64,000 bases of DNA. Source: DASTEQ01 sp040905185. Lineage in GTDB: Bacteria > Chloroflexota > Limnocylindria > QHBO01. The notes under the pieces were generated by a model that was given only the letters and a program-made list of their open reading frames with translations, searched no databases and had not been told where the DNA came from. Shown here piece after piece: positions 25,388-35,813 of the stretch. Made by a program: the position numbers and the translations under genes. Location: assembly GCA_040905185.1 (NCBI GenBank), contig JBBDRZ010000007.1, positions 186,001-250,000 of the forward strand, written 5' to 3'. Every line of letters begins with the position of its first letter. The stretch's first letter is position 1.

Positions 25388-25807
25388 TTACTCGACCGTG
25401 ATGGTCAAGTTCATCGACGAGTGGATCCGACACGTCACCAGGTACACCCCGGGCGTGTCGAACGTGAACTCGAACGTCCCGCCGTCGGCCAGCGCCTCGT
25501 TGAAGAGGGCGTCTGCTGCCGCCGTCCCGTTCTCCCCGTTCGTCACGGTATGGCCAAAACTGTCGTTGTTGACCCACGTTACGGTCGAGCCGGCGGAAAT
25601 CGTGATGTCGCCGCCGAACGACCGACCGGAGATGGTGACCGTGGTATCTCCGCCAACGGCCGGCTCGGCCAGGCTCGCGGCGGCGCTCTCGGCCGGGCTC
25701 GAGGCGCTGGCTGACGGGCTGCATGCGGCCAGTGCGAGCACCGCGATGGCGACCCAGGTCGCCCCGGACAGATGTCGGGACCCTGGAATGGAGCGTGAAC
25801 TGAACAT
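25388..25807 (-). CDS. Plastocyanin-like cupredoxin lipoprotein
   Basis: 139 residues. A lipoprotein signal ends in LALAACS, then a Ser/Ala/Pro-rich linker, then a compact cupredoxin domain (about 48-139). Type 1 copper ligands are visible: His in SFGHTVT, then Cys, His and Met in VTCRIHSSM. It is likely anchored outside the membrane as an electron carrier. It is divergent from the ccm cluster across a 127-base region, fitting a respiratory role. Confidence 0.88.
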   Translation of the reverse strand: MFSSRSIPGSRHLSGATWVAIAVLALAACSPSASASSPAESAAASLAEPAVGGDTTVTISGRSFGGDITISAGSTVTWVNNDSFGHTVTNGENGTAAADALFNEALADGGTFEFTFDTPGVYLVTCRIHSSMNLTITVE

Positions 25808-25842
25808 GAGGTAGCGGTCTCCTGCTTTGGTTTCTGTTGCGC

Positions 25843-25860
25843 TGGCACCAATTTTGGCAC
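25843..25860 (+). repeat. Direct repeat TGGCAC in the cupredoxin/ccmA divergent region
   Basis: TGGCAC occurs at 25843-25848 and 25855-25860, a 12-base period close to one helical turn, between two divergently transcribed genes. It could be a regulator half-site pair. The short length makes chance possible. Confidence 0.35.
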
Positions 25861-25934
25861 GGACCGAGGAATTTGACGGAGTAGGGGGCAGGCCGCACAC
25901 TGCCGAGACCCGCCCCTCCGCCCACTGGACGAAC

Positions 25935-26717
25935 ATGCCGCCGACCACGATTCACGTTCGCCCGACGGGGGTCCCTGACGAGACCACGCCGGCGGTCGAG
26001 ACCCGCGATCTGGCCCGTCTCTTTCGCCGCAGCCCGGCCCTGGCCGGCGTCACGCTGCGAGTCGAGGCCGGGCGGGCTGTCGCCGTCCTGGGCCCCAACG
26101 GGGCGGGCAAGACGACCCTGCTGCGCATCCTGGCCACCGCTCTCCGGCCCTCGTTCGGGATGGCCGCCGTGGACGGCATCGACGTTGCCGAGCGGCCCGA
26201 GGAGATCCGTCCCCGAGTGGCGTTCCTGCCACATGCCACGGGGCTGTACGACGATCTCAGCGCGGCCGAGAACCTCCAATTCGCCGCCCAGCTCCTAGGC
26301 CTCCCCGGGCCCGACCGCTCGGGCCGAGTGGGCGCGGCTCTCGACCGCGTGGGCCTGACCGCTGACCGAGACACCAGGGTTTCCGCCTTCTCGGCCGGCA
26401 TGCGCCGGCGCCTGGCGCTGGGGCGTCTCCTGCTTGGGCACCCGCGCCTGGTCCTGCTGGATGAGCCGTATGCCGCGCTCGACGCCCCGGGGATGGCCCT
26501 CGTGGACGAACTCCTGGACGAGTGGCGAGCGGCCGGTGCCAGCGTCCTGGTCGCGACGCACGCGGACGAGCGCCTGGCCCCTCGGGTGGACGGCTGGCTG
26601 CGCCTGGTGGATGGGCTGCTGGTGGAAGTCGGGGGCGAGGGCGCCAGCGGCGAAGTCATGGCGGGTGCCGCTCTGCAGCCATGGAGCGGGGCGCTGCCGG
26701 AAGGAGCGAATCCGTGA
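25935..26717 (+). CDS. ccmA: Heme exporter ATP-binding protein CcmA
   Basis: 260 residues from ATG 25935. One ABC ATPase domain: Walker A GPNGAGKTT, CcmA-style signature FSAGMRRRLALGR and Walker B LVLLDEPYAALD. With CcmB it forms the ABC complex that drives release of holo-CcmE during System I cytochrome c maturation. The stop overlaps the ccmB GTG, and the rest of the ccm set follows in order. Confidence 0.92.
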   Translation: MPPTTIHVRPTGVPDETTPAVETRDLARLFRRSPALAGVTLRVEAGRAVAVLGPNGAGKTTLLRILATALRPSFGMAAVDGIDVAERPEEIRPRVAFLPHATGLYDDLSAAENLQFAAQLLGLPGPDRSGRVGAALDRVGLTADRDTRVSAFSAGMRRRLALGRLLLGHPRLVLLDEPYAALDAPGMALVDELLDEWRAAGASVLVATHADERLAPRVDGWLRLVDGLLVEVGGEGASGEVMAGAALQPWSGALPEGANP

Positions 26718-27403
26718 CCGTGGTCGCCCGTCACCTGGCCGTCGCGCGGGCGATAGCGGCCAAGGATCTCCGCGCCGAGCTGCGCGGCCGCCAGGCGGTG
26801 ACCTCCACCCTGTTCCTGGCCGCCCTGACCCTGCTCATCTTCGGCTTTGCGCTCGGCCCCGACCATGCCCGCCTGGCGGCCGCCGGCCCGGGGCTCCTGT
26901 GGCTGGCCGTGATCCTGAGCGGGGTGCTGGCCGTGGGCCGACTGCATCAGCTGGAGATGGAGGACGGTGCCTTCGAGTTGCTGGCCCTGTACCCGGTCCC
27001 CCGGGCTGCCATCTACCTGGGCAAGGCGCTGGGCGGCCTGGCGGCCATGCTGGCCCTGGGCGCCCTGGTGCTGCCGCTGACCGTGATCCTGTACGCGCTC
27101 GACGTGGCCTCGTCACTTCCCGGGCTGGTGCTGGTCATCGGCCTCGGAGCGCTGGGCTTCGCGGCCATCGGGACCCTGTACGCGGGGCTGACGGTCCGCC
27201 TGCGCGCCCGCGAGGTGCTGCTGCCGCTCCTCCTCCTGCCGGTCGTCGCCCCGCTCCTGTTGGCCGCGGTCAGCGCCACGGCCAGCCTGCTGGCCGGTGA
27301 CCCCTTTGGGGAGCTGGGCGCCTGGTTGCAGCTCCTGGTCGGTTACGACCTGGCCATGCTCCTGGCGGGCGGCCTGACGTACGGCCTGGCGCTCGAGGAG
27401 TAG
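26714..27403 (+). CDS. ccmB: Heme exporter membrane subunit CcmB
   Basis: 229 residues and about six helices from GTG 26714 (GTGA overlap with ccmA; AAGGAG lies upstream). Characteristic N-terminus AIAAKDLRAELRGRQAV and the LEMEDGAFELLALYPV loop are as in CcmB. Membrane partner of CcmA in the heme-handling ABC complex. It ends seven bases before ccmC. Confidence 0.93.
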   Translation: MTVVARHLAVARAIAAKDLRAELRGRQAVTSTLFLAALTLLIFGFALGPDHARLAAAGPGLLWLAVILSGVLAVGRLHQLEMEDGAFELLALYPVPRAAIYLGKALGGLAAMLALGALVLPLTVILYALDVASSLPGLVLVIGLGALGFAAIGTLYAGLTVRLRAREVLLPLLLLPVVAPLLLAAVSATASLLAGDPFGELGAWLQLLVGYDLAMLLAGGLTYGLALEE

Positions 27404-27410
27404 GCGACCG

Positions 27411-28130
27411 GTGGCCATGCGGGTACTGGGGATCGGCGCGCTGGTGGCCGTGGCGGGGGCAACCGCATTCGCCCTGTTTGGCGTGCCGGCCGACCTGAAT
27501 CAGGGCGAGGCGCAGCGGATCATGTACATCCACGTCGCGTCGGCCTGGCTGGCGTACCTGTCATTCGGGGTCACGGCTGCGGCATCGGTCTGGTGGCTCG
27601 TCCGACACCATCCGCGCGCGGACGCCGTAGCCCTGGCCGGCGCCGAGGTCGGCGTCCTGTTCACGGCGGCCACCATCTGGGCCGGCATGATGTGGGGCCG
27701 CCCGGTGTGGGGCACGTACTGGCAGTGGGAGGACCCGCGGCTCACGACGACGGCGCTGCTGCTGGCCCTGTACGTGGGCTACCTGCTGATTCGCCGGCTG
27801 ACCGATGAGCCGGCCCGGCGCGCCACACGGGCCGCCGTGGTGGGCATCGTCGCCGCCATTGACATCCCCATCGTCCATTTCAGCGTGGTGTGGTGGCGCG
27901 GCCTGCACCAGGGCCCGACCTTCATGTCGCCCGACACGATCCTCAATCCACCTGCGCCGGGGCAGTTCGTGGCCGCGCTGCTGCTGATGCTCGGGGCCTT
28001 CAGCCTGGCTTGGTTATGGCTGATGGTGAACCGATACCGATTGGCGCGACTGGACTGGGAAGCCGAGGAATCCGCGCGCCGCGGGCGATTGCCCGGCCTG
28101 GCGGCCGCCGTCCCGGCTGCGCGCCCATGA
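27411..28130 (+). CDS. ccmC: Heme-handling protein CcmC
   Basis: 239 residues, six helices. The tryptophan-rich loop WGTYWQWEDPRLTT corresponds to the WWD heme-binding motif, with flanking heme-ligand histidines in MYIHVASAW and PIVHFSVVWWRG. CcmC loads heme onto CcmE on the outer side of the membrane. GTG 27411 or ATG 27417 may be the start. The stop overlaps the ccmD-like gene (ATGA). Confidence 0.94.
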   Translation: MAMRVLGIGALVAVAGATAFALFGVPADLNQGEAQRIMYIHVASAWLAYLSFGVTAAASVWWLVRHHPRADAVALAGAEVGVLFTAATIWAGMMWGRPVWGTYWQWEDPRLTTTALLLALYVGYLLIRRLTDEPARRATRAAVVGIVAAIDIPIVHFSVVWWRGLHQGPTFMSPDTILNPPAPGQFVAALLLMLGAFSLAWLWLMVNRYRLARLDWEAEESARRGRLPGLAAAVPAARP

Positions 28131-28312
28131 TCGACCCCGGCGCAATTGGTGACCTGGCCTTCGTCGCCGCCGCCTACGCGGTGATCCTGGGTGGCACGGG
28201 GCTGTACGCCCTCACCCTGGCCCGTCGGTTGCGAGGCGCACGGCAGGCCAATTCCACCTCGGCATCGGCACAGCCACGCCCGTCCGACCCCCCGATCGAC
28301 CCCCGGGCATGA
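28127..28312 (+). CDS. ccmD: CcmD-like small membrane protein
   Basis: 61 residues with one helix (FVAAAYAVILGGTGLYALTL) followed by a basic ARRLRGARQ segment and a Ser/Pro tail, the layout of CcmD. Overlaps ccmC at its start and ccmE at its end. CcmD stabilises the CcmC-CcmE interaction and helps release holo-CcmE. Identified by size, topology and position, since the family is poorly conserved. Confidence 0.8.
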   Translation: MIDPGAIGDLAFVAAAYAVILGGTGLYALTLARRLRGARQANSTSASAQPRPSDPPIDPRA

Positions 28313-28742
28313 CCGTCTCCACCCCGCTCCCGCCCCCCATCCGGCGCCGCGGATGGGGCCCGTGGCTGGTGGGCGCCGGAGTCGCGGCGATCATCGGCTG
28401 GCTGGCGTTCAGCGGGGTGGGCAATGCGCTGGTCTACTACCTGACCCCGACCGAGCTGGCAACCCGCGGGGAGGCCGCCATCGGTCAGTCGGTGCGCCTG
28501 GGTGGCCTGGTGCTGCCGGGCAGCGTCTCCGGGTCCGCCACCGACCTGACGTTCGTGCTGACCGACGGCGAGACCGAGATCACCGTTCACTCCAGCGTGG
28601 CGCCCACGAGCTCGTTCCGCGAGGGTTCGGGGGCGGTCGTCGAGGGGGTGTTGCGCCCCGATGGTGTGTTCGAGGCCGACGAGGTCCTGGTCAAGCACGA
28701 CGAGAACTACGTGGCCCCCACCGAGGGCGGACTCCCAGCGCG

Positions 28743-28746
<4 letters not shown>
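28309..28746 (+). CDS. ccmE: Periplasm-side heme chaperone CcmE
   Basis: 145 residues: an N-terminal anchor followed by an OB-fold. The heme-attachment motif appears as VLVKHDENY with His130 as covalent ligand and Tyr134 as axial ligand, at the normal C-terminal place. The C-terminal tail after the motif is short. It carries heme from CcmC to the CcmF/H ligase. The stop overlaps ccmF. Confidence 0.95.
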
Positions 28747-30731
<1,985 letters not shown>

Positions 30732-30734
30732 CCG

Positions 30735-31265
30735 ATGCGGGCCGCGCGCTGGCTCCTCGTCCCGCTGCTCGCCATCCCGCTGGGATGGGTCCTGTTCATG
30801 GGCCTGGGGCGCGACCCGGCCTATATCCCCTCGCCGCTGATCGGCAAGTCGATGCCCGCGTTTTCGGGGCCCAGCCTCGACGGCCAGACGTTGAGCTCGA
30901 CCACGCTCGCCGGCGCTCCGATGATCGTCAACTTCTGGGCCAGCTGGTGCATCCCCGCCTGCGTGGACGAGCACCCGGTCCTGATGGAGGCCGCAGCCCG
31001 CTACGCCGACGAAGTCCAGCTGGTGGGCATCCTGTATGACGACACGCCCGCCGACGCGCGGGAGTTCCTGGTCCGCTACGGCGACGGGGGCTGGCCTCAC
31101 TTGATCGACGAGTCCGGCGCGGTCGCCCTGGCCTTCGGAGTCTTCTTCCCTCCGGAGACGTTCTTCGTCGACGCCGACGGGATCGTGCGGGCCAAGCACT
31201 ACGGTCCGCTGACGACCGAGGACATGGAGCGCTACCTGGCCCTGGTGCTGGGAGATGCACGATGA
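30735..31265 (+). CDS. ccmG: CcmG/DsbE-like thioredoxin with a CXXXC active site
   Basis: 176 residues: signal anchor, then thioredoxin fold. It keeps CcmG hallmarks such as NFWASWC, EHPVL and PPETFFVD with the cis-Pro segment. The active site reads C72-I-P-A-C76, with one residue more than the usual WCxPC; the codons tgc atc ccc gcc tgc are unambiguous and in frame. CcmG normally reduces apocytochrome thiols before heme ligation. An extra residue should change redox potential or force a different helix start. Overlaps ccmH by four bases. Confidence 0.9.
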   Translation: MRAARWLLVPLLAIPLGWVLFMGLGRDPAYIPSPLIGKSMPAFSGPSLDGQTLSSTTLAGAPMIVNFWASWCIPACVDEHPVLMEAAARYADEVQLVGILYDDTPADAREFLVRYGDGGWPHLIDESGAVALAFGVFFPPETFFVDADGIVRAKHYGPLTTEDMERYLALVLGDAR

Positions 31266-32305
31266 TTGATGCGGCCGCCGGCCGGCGCGCGCCGGCCGGG
31301 CTCCTCGTCGCCGGACTGCTGGCGGCGGTGGCGCTCGCGATCGCCGGCGCTCTCCTCCTGCGCCCCTCGGAGCCGGCGACGCTGGAAGAACAGGCCCGTG
31401 CCATTGCGTCTGAGCTGCGCTGCCCCGACTGCGCCGGGCTCTCAGTGGCCGACTCCTCGACCGGCGCCGCGGTGGAGGTCCGGCGCCAGATCGACGAGCA
31501 GCTGGCCGTCGGCCAGACGGCAGAGCAGATCACAGCCTCGTTCGTCGCTCGCTACGGGGATTGGATTCTGCTCACCCCGCCCGGCGCTGTGCCGTGGCTC
31601 GTCCCGCTGGCCGCCACCGCGGTGGGCGCGGCCATCTTGGCCTGGTGGCTACTCGGACGGGGGGCGGCGGTCGTTGAGCCCCTGGCTGCTGTGGACGGTC
31701 GCGCGACGGAGAAGGTGAGTCTGTCGAGGACCGCCGCCCGTCGCCTGGCAGTCAGCGTGGCCGCGACCCTGGCAGCCCTGCTCGGAATCGGCTTGCTCCT
31801 CCCGGAGCCGTTCAGCCTTGCCGCTGAGACGGTGGTCAACCAGCCATTGGCGGAGGCCCAGGCCGCCGAGGCCGCGCGCCAGGCAGAGATCGAGCGCCTT
31901 CTTGAGATCCTCGCCGCCGACCCCTCTGACGTGGCGTCCCTGTCGGACCTGGCGGACGCGTACCTGGCGGGTACCTCGGCCCAGGATCTTCAGCGAGCGG
32001 CGTTCACCCTGCTTGCCGTCATCGGTCTCGACCCTGGCGAGCCTGACCACTACGCGCGCATCATCAGTGCCTACATCCGAGCCGCGGACTGGACCGATGC
32101 CGCGGCCGCCACCGATGCCCTCGCCGAGCTGGCGCCCGACTCCGCCGACGTGCCCTTCTTCCGCGGGCTGATCGCTTGGCAGGGGCGGGGAGATGCCGTT
32201 CGCGCCCTGGAGGCGTTCGACGCGTTCCTGGCCATGGCCCCCGACGACCCCCGTGTCCCGATGATTCGCGCGCTTCGCCAGGAGGCCGCGGCGGAGATGG
32301 AGTAG
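31262..32305 (+). CDS. ccmH: CcmH-CcmI-type fusion (thiol reductase plus TPR)
   Basis: 347 residues. An N-terminal helix, then the CcmH motif LRC54PDC57AGLSVADS and a helix; a second membrane segment near 160-180; then an Ala/Glu-rich TPR-like region (about 200-347) as in CcmI/CycH. One protein therefore covers the apocytochrome-reducing and apocytochrome-binding roles of the ligase. Last gene of the ccm cluster, convergent with phoR across a three-base gap. Confidence 0.92.
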   Translation: MIDAAAGRRAPAGLLVAGLLAAVALAIAGALLLRPSEPATLEEQARAIASELRCPDCAGLSVADSSTGAAVEVRRQIDEQLAVGQTAEQITASFVARYGDWILLTPPGAVPWLVPLAATAVGAAILAWWLLGRGAAVVEPLAAVDGRATEKVSLSRTAARRLAVSVAATLAALLGIGLLLPEPFSLAAETVVNQPLAEAQAAEAARQAEIERLLEILAADPSDVASLSDLADAYLAGTSAQDLQRAAFTLLAVIGLDPGEPDHYARIISAYIRAADWTDAAAATDALAELAPDSADVPFFRGLIAWQGRGDAVRALEAFDAFLAMAPDDPRVPMIRALRQEAAAEME

Positions 32306-32315
32306 GCCCTACTCC
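32299..32315. terminator. Palindrome at the ccmH/phoR convergent junction
   Basis: GGAGTAGG-C-CCTACTCC is a perfect eight-base inverted repeat containing the stop codons of both converging genes. It may help end transcription or dampen read-through in both directions. No T-run is present. Confidence 0.35.
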
Positions 32316-33391
32316 GCGGCGCGGGGAACCTCGATCCAGAAGGTTGAGCCGACCCCCTCCTCGCTCTCGACGCCCCCCGGGCCGCCGGGGGCGTCGGCGA
32401 TGTGGCGCACGATGGCCAGGCCCAGCCCGGCACTCGCCCCACCCAGGTCGCGCGGGCCTTCCTCGCCGTCGCGGTCGCGGCGGGCGCGGGCACGGTCGAC
32501 TTTGTAGAAGCGCTCGAAGATCCGCTCCCGGTGCGCGAGCGGGATGCCCACCCCGTCATCGGCGACCCAGAAGCGGACGCGGTCATCGAGCGGGTCCCAG
32601 CCGAGGCGCACCTCGCTGCCGCGATGGCTGTACTTGACCGCGTTGTGGGCGAGGTTGAGGAGTGCCTGCGCGAGCCGAGCCGGGTCTGCGGCGACCCGGA
32701 CCCGGCCGGCGTCCGAGGGGCCTGCGGGCCGTTCAACCGAACGTACCGCGACCTCTCGTCGGGCTGCGATGGGGCCAATCCGTTCCGCCACGTCGGCCAG
32801 GACCCGCGCCGGCGCCACCGGCTCGATGACGAGCACGGTCTCCCCGGATTCGATCATCGACAGATCCAGCAGCTCGTCGACGAGCTGGGCCAGGTGGTCG
32901 ACCTCACGCTGGATCTGGACCGCGAACTCACGGCCGGTCTCCACTTCCGCGACCGCCCCATCGGCCAACGTCTCGGCCAGCAGCTTGATCGAGGCCAGCG
33001 GGGTGCGCAGCTCGTGGCTGATGTTGGCCACCACGTCGCGCCGGGCCTGGGCCGCGCGCCGAGCCGCGGTCACTTCGTGCAGCCACAGCAGTAGGCCCCC
33101 CGAGGGGAGCGGCACCGCCTCCGCCTCGAACTGGCGACTGGCCATCCGACCCAGGGCCGCCTCGCCGGAGCGCGGTTCGCCCGCCGCGATCGCCGCCCGG
33201 GCCAGCTCGTCGAGGGAGGCCGATCCGAAAGCGGCGATCAGGCTCAGGCCGCCCAGCTGCTCGCGAGAACGCGCCGCCAGGCTGGCCGCCTCCGCCGATG
33301 CCTGCCGGATGCGGAGGTCGCCATCGACCACCACGAGAGCATCGTCGCCTCCGCGGGCGAGGATCGCGGTCAGCGTCTCGGGGTCGTTCAT
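32309..33391 (-). CDS. phoR: Phosphate-sensing histidine kinase PhoR-like
   Basis: 360 residues. A PAS-like N-terminal half (about 1-108) precedes the dimerisation domain with H126 in NISHELRTPLASIK and a HATPase with NLAHNAVKYS, DDGVGIP and GLGLAIV. No transmembrane helix is visible, unlike E. coli PhoR, so sensing probably runs through PhoU and the Pst transporter. A charged insert (RARRDRDGEEGPRD) sits before the last G-box. Overlaps phoB by four bases. Confidence 0.9.
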   Translation of the reverse strand: MNDPETLTAILARGGDDALVVVDGDLRIRQASAEAASLAARSREQLGGLSLIAAFGSASLDELARAAIAAGEPRSGEAALGRMASRQFEAEAVPLPSGGLLLWLHEVTAARRAAQARRDVVANISHELRTPLASIKLLAETLADGAVAEVETGREFAVQIQREVDHLAQLVDELLDLSMIESGETVLVIEPVAPARVLADVAERIGPIAARREVAVRSVERPAGPSDAGRVRVAADPARLAQALLNLAHNAVKYSHRGSEVRLGWDPLDDRVRFWVADDGVGIPLAHRERIFERFYKVDRARARRDRDGEEGPRDLGGASAGLGLAIVRHIADAPGGPGGVESEEGVGSTFWIEVPRAAE

Positions 33392-34086
33392 GGGAGCGGC
33401 CGGAAGGCGTATCCCACGCCGCGCACCGTCCGGAAGTAGTCATGACCGTCAATGGCGCGCAGCTTGGTACGGAGCCAGCTGACGTGCACGTCCACCGTTC
33501 GATCGGTCCCGTCGTAGTCAAAGCCCCAGATCCGGGCCAGCAGCTGATGGCGGGTGAAGATGCGACCCGGGTGCGCCGCCAGGTGGGCCAGCAGGTCGAA
33601 CTCCTTGGCGGTCAGGGTCAGCGCCCGTTCGCCCAACCTGACCTCGCGGTGCCCGATGTCGATCCGGATCGCTCCCGAGGTGACCACCTCGCCGCTTCCG
33701 TGCGTGTCGCTCAGAGCCCGCCCCTCGCGTCGCAGCACGGCTTCGACACGGGCCAGCAGCTCCGGCCGGCTGAACGGCTTGGGGACGTAGTCGTCGGCTC
33801 CCACCTTGAGTCCGACCACCCGGTCGACCTCGTCGCGCTTGGCCGACAGGATGATGACCGGGGTCTCGATGCCCTCCCGGCGCAGCGTGCGCAGCACCTC
33901 CAACCCGCTCATCCCGGGCAGCATCAGGTCCAGCAGGATCAGGTCGTGACGCAGGTCGCGCCCGGCGGCCAGGGCCTGCTCGCCGTCGACCGCGCTGGCC
34001 ACGTCATACCCTTCCCGAGTCAGGTTGAAGGTCAGCGCCTGGCGCAGCGTGCGGTCGTCCTCGACGACCAGGATCCGTCGCTTCAG
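33388..34086 (-). CDS. phoB: PhoB-like OmpR-family response regulator
   Basis: 232 residues. Receiver domain with D9-D10-type acidic pair, phospho-acceptor D53 in LILLDLMLPG and Lys in PKPFSRPELL; C-terminal winged helix ending VRGVGYAF. In-frame ATG/GTG/TTG codons occur only far upstream inside phoU, so initiation is placed at CTG 34086, which overlaps the phoU stop as CTGA and has GAGG seven bases before it. It should activate the pst and related phosphate genes when phosphorylated by PhoR. Confidence 0.9.
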   Translation of the reverse strand: MKRRILVVEDDRTLRQALTFNLTREGYDVASAVDGEQALAAGRDLRHDLILLDLMLPGMSGLEVLRTLRREGIETPVIILSAKRDEVDRVVGLKVGADDYVPKPFSRPELLARVEAVLRREGRALSDTHGSGEVVTSGAIRIDIGHREVRLGERALTLTAKEFDLLAHLAAHPGRIFTRHQLLARIWGFDYDGTDRTVDVHVSWLRTKLRAIDGHDYFRTVRGVGYAFRPLP

Positions 34087-34904
34087 TTCAAGTCCTCGAT
34101 CTGGCCGGTGGCCAGGTACACGACGTCCTCGCCGATGTTCGTGACCCGATCCCCCAGCCGCTCCAGGTGGTGGGCGATGAACAGCATGTGGGTCGCCTGC
34201 GGCACACGGCTGGGGTCGGCCTGCATGACCTCCATGGCGGAGCGATAGACCGCGTCGTACAGCCGATCCAGCTCGTCGTCGTTGGCGCACACCGCGCGGG
34301 CGTCCGCTTCGCTGACGTCGACCAGCGCCCGCATCGCCGCGTGCAGCTGGGAGCGGCACAGCCGTTCCATGAGCGGGATCTGGCTGAACAGGGGGATCTC
34401 CGGCTCGGAGGCGAGCTGCTGGGCGAGCTTGGCAATGTTCACCGCGTAATCGCCCATGCGCTCGAGCTCCGCTGCGGCGTGGTACAGGGCCAGCAGCTCC
34501 CGGAGGTCACGGGCCATGGGCTGCTGGGTGGCGAGCGTTACCGCGATCGCATTACTGACCCGGCGCTGGAGGTCGTTGACCTCGGCGTCGTCCCACCGGA
34601 CGCTGTCGGCCAAGTCGGCGTCGCGGTCGGTGAGGGCGCGTCCGGCCCGCTCCAGCGCCACCTCGACCAGCGCCCCCAGGCGCAGGACATCGTCCTTGAT
34701 GGTCCGCACTTCGCTGTCGAGCGTCGCGCGCGGGCTTGGCCGCGTCGCCGGGGGGTCGCCTGGCACGGCCGCGGGGTTGTCGCCATTGGGTCGTGATGTG
34801 GCGGTCCCGGCCACTGCCGGTCCAACCGGTGTCGGCTTTCCCGTCTCGGCCGGGCCGATGCCCTCCGACGAATCGGGCGTCCTTGGCTCCTCCCGCTGGC
34901 TCAT
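34083..34904 (-). CDS. phoU: Phosphate signalling protein PhoU
   Basis: 273 residues: a Pro/Ser/Thr-rich disordered N-terminal extension of about 60 residues, then the two PhoU three-helix repeats. The repeat signatures ELERMGDYAVNIAK and HLERLGDRVTNIGEDV carry the acidic metal-binding residues. PhoU links the Pst transporter to the kinase, holding the pathway off when phosphate is ample. Overlaps pstB and phoB. Confidence 0.93.
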   Translation of the reverse strand: MSQREEPRTPDSSEGIGPAETGKPTPVGPAVAGTATSRPNGDNPAAVPGDPPATRPSPRATLDSEVRTIKDDVLRLGALVEVALERAGRALTDRDADLADSVRWDDAEVNDLQRRVSNAIAVTLATQQPMARDLRELLALYHAAAELERMGDYAVNIAKLAQQLASEPEIPLFSQIPLMERLCRSQLHAAMRALVDVSEADARAVCANDDELDRLYDAVYRSAMEVMQADPSRVPQATHMLFIAHHLERLGDRVTNIGEDVVYLATGQIEDLN

Positions 34905-35809
34905 CCGAACCGCCCCGTGATGTATTCCTCGGTCAGGGGGTTGGCCGGCTGGGTGAACAGCTGCTCGGTGGGCGCCATCTCGACCAGGTATCCGGCGCGA
35001 TCCTCACCCATGGTCAGGAACGCGGTCGTGTCCGACACCCGAGCCGCCTGCTGCATGTTGTGGGTCACGATCAGGATGGTGTAGTTCTCGCGCAGCTCGC
35101 GCATGAGCTCCTCGATGCGCAGGGTAGCGATGGGGTCCAGCGCCGAGCACGGTTCGTCCATGAGGATGACGTCCGGCTCGACTGCGATCGCGCGCGCGAT
35201 GCACAGCCGTTGCTGCTGTCCCCCCGACAGGGACGTCCCGGGCGAGCCGAGCTTCTCGCGGACCTCCTCCCACAGGGCAGCGCGACGGAGCGACTCCTCG
35301 ACCAGGGCCTTCATGTCGCCCTTGTATCCAGCCACCCGGGGACCGAACGCCACGTTGTCGTAGATCGACTTGGGGAAAGGATTGGGCTTCTGGAACACCA
35401 TCCCGATGCGGCGCCGGACCTCCACCGGGTCGACGCCGGGGTCATACAGGTTGACGCCGTGATAGAGCACCTCGCCGCTGACCCGAGCTGACGGTACGAG
35501 GTCGTTCATCCGGTTGAAGCTGCGCAGGAGCGTGCTCTTGCCACATCCCGACGGACCGATGATCGCGGTGATCTGGTTCCGCTCCACCGAGAAGCTGATC
35601 TCACTGACGGCGCGGAATGATCCGTAGTAGGCGGAGAAATCCCGCAGCTCGAACACCGGCTCCAACCCGACGTCCGGAGCCGGGCTGGTCGAGTTGGAAA
35701 GGTTGACCGCACCTTTCTCGCGCGGCGCCACGCCGACTGTCTGCTCGGTCATTGCCCCGTCACCACGCTCGTCGGGTTTTCGAATCCAGGGTGCCAGCTT
35801 GATGGACAT
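34901..35809 (-). CDS. pstB: Phosphate import ATP-binding protein PstB
   Basis: 302 residues (about 283 if the internal ATG at 35752 is used). Walker A GPSGCGKST, PstB-specific FQKPNPFP Q-loop, signature LSGGQQQRL and Walker B VILMDEPCSALDP. It energises phosphate import with PstC/PstA. Overlaps phoU by four bases and follows pstA closely. Confidence 0.96.
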   Translation of the reverse strand: MSIKLAPWIRKPDERGDGAMTEQTVGVAPREKGAVNLSNSTSPAPDVGLEPVFELRDFSAYYGSFRAVSEISFSVERNQITAIIGPSGCGKSTLLRSFNRMNDLVPSARVSGEVLYHGVNLYDPGVDPVEVRRRIGMVFQKPNPFPKSIYDNVAFGPRVAGYKGDMKALVEESLRRAALWEEVREKLGSPGTSLSGGQQQRLCIARAIAVEPDVILMDEPCSALDPIATLRIEELMRELRENYTILIVTHNMQQAARVSDTTAFLTMGEDRAGYLVEMAPTEQLFTQPANPLTEEYITGRFG

Positions 35810-35813
35810 CCGC

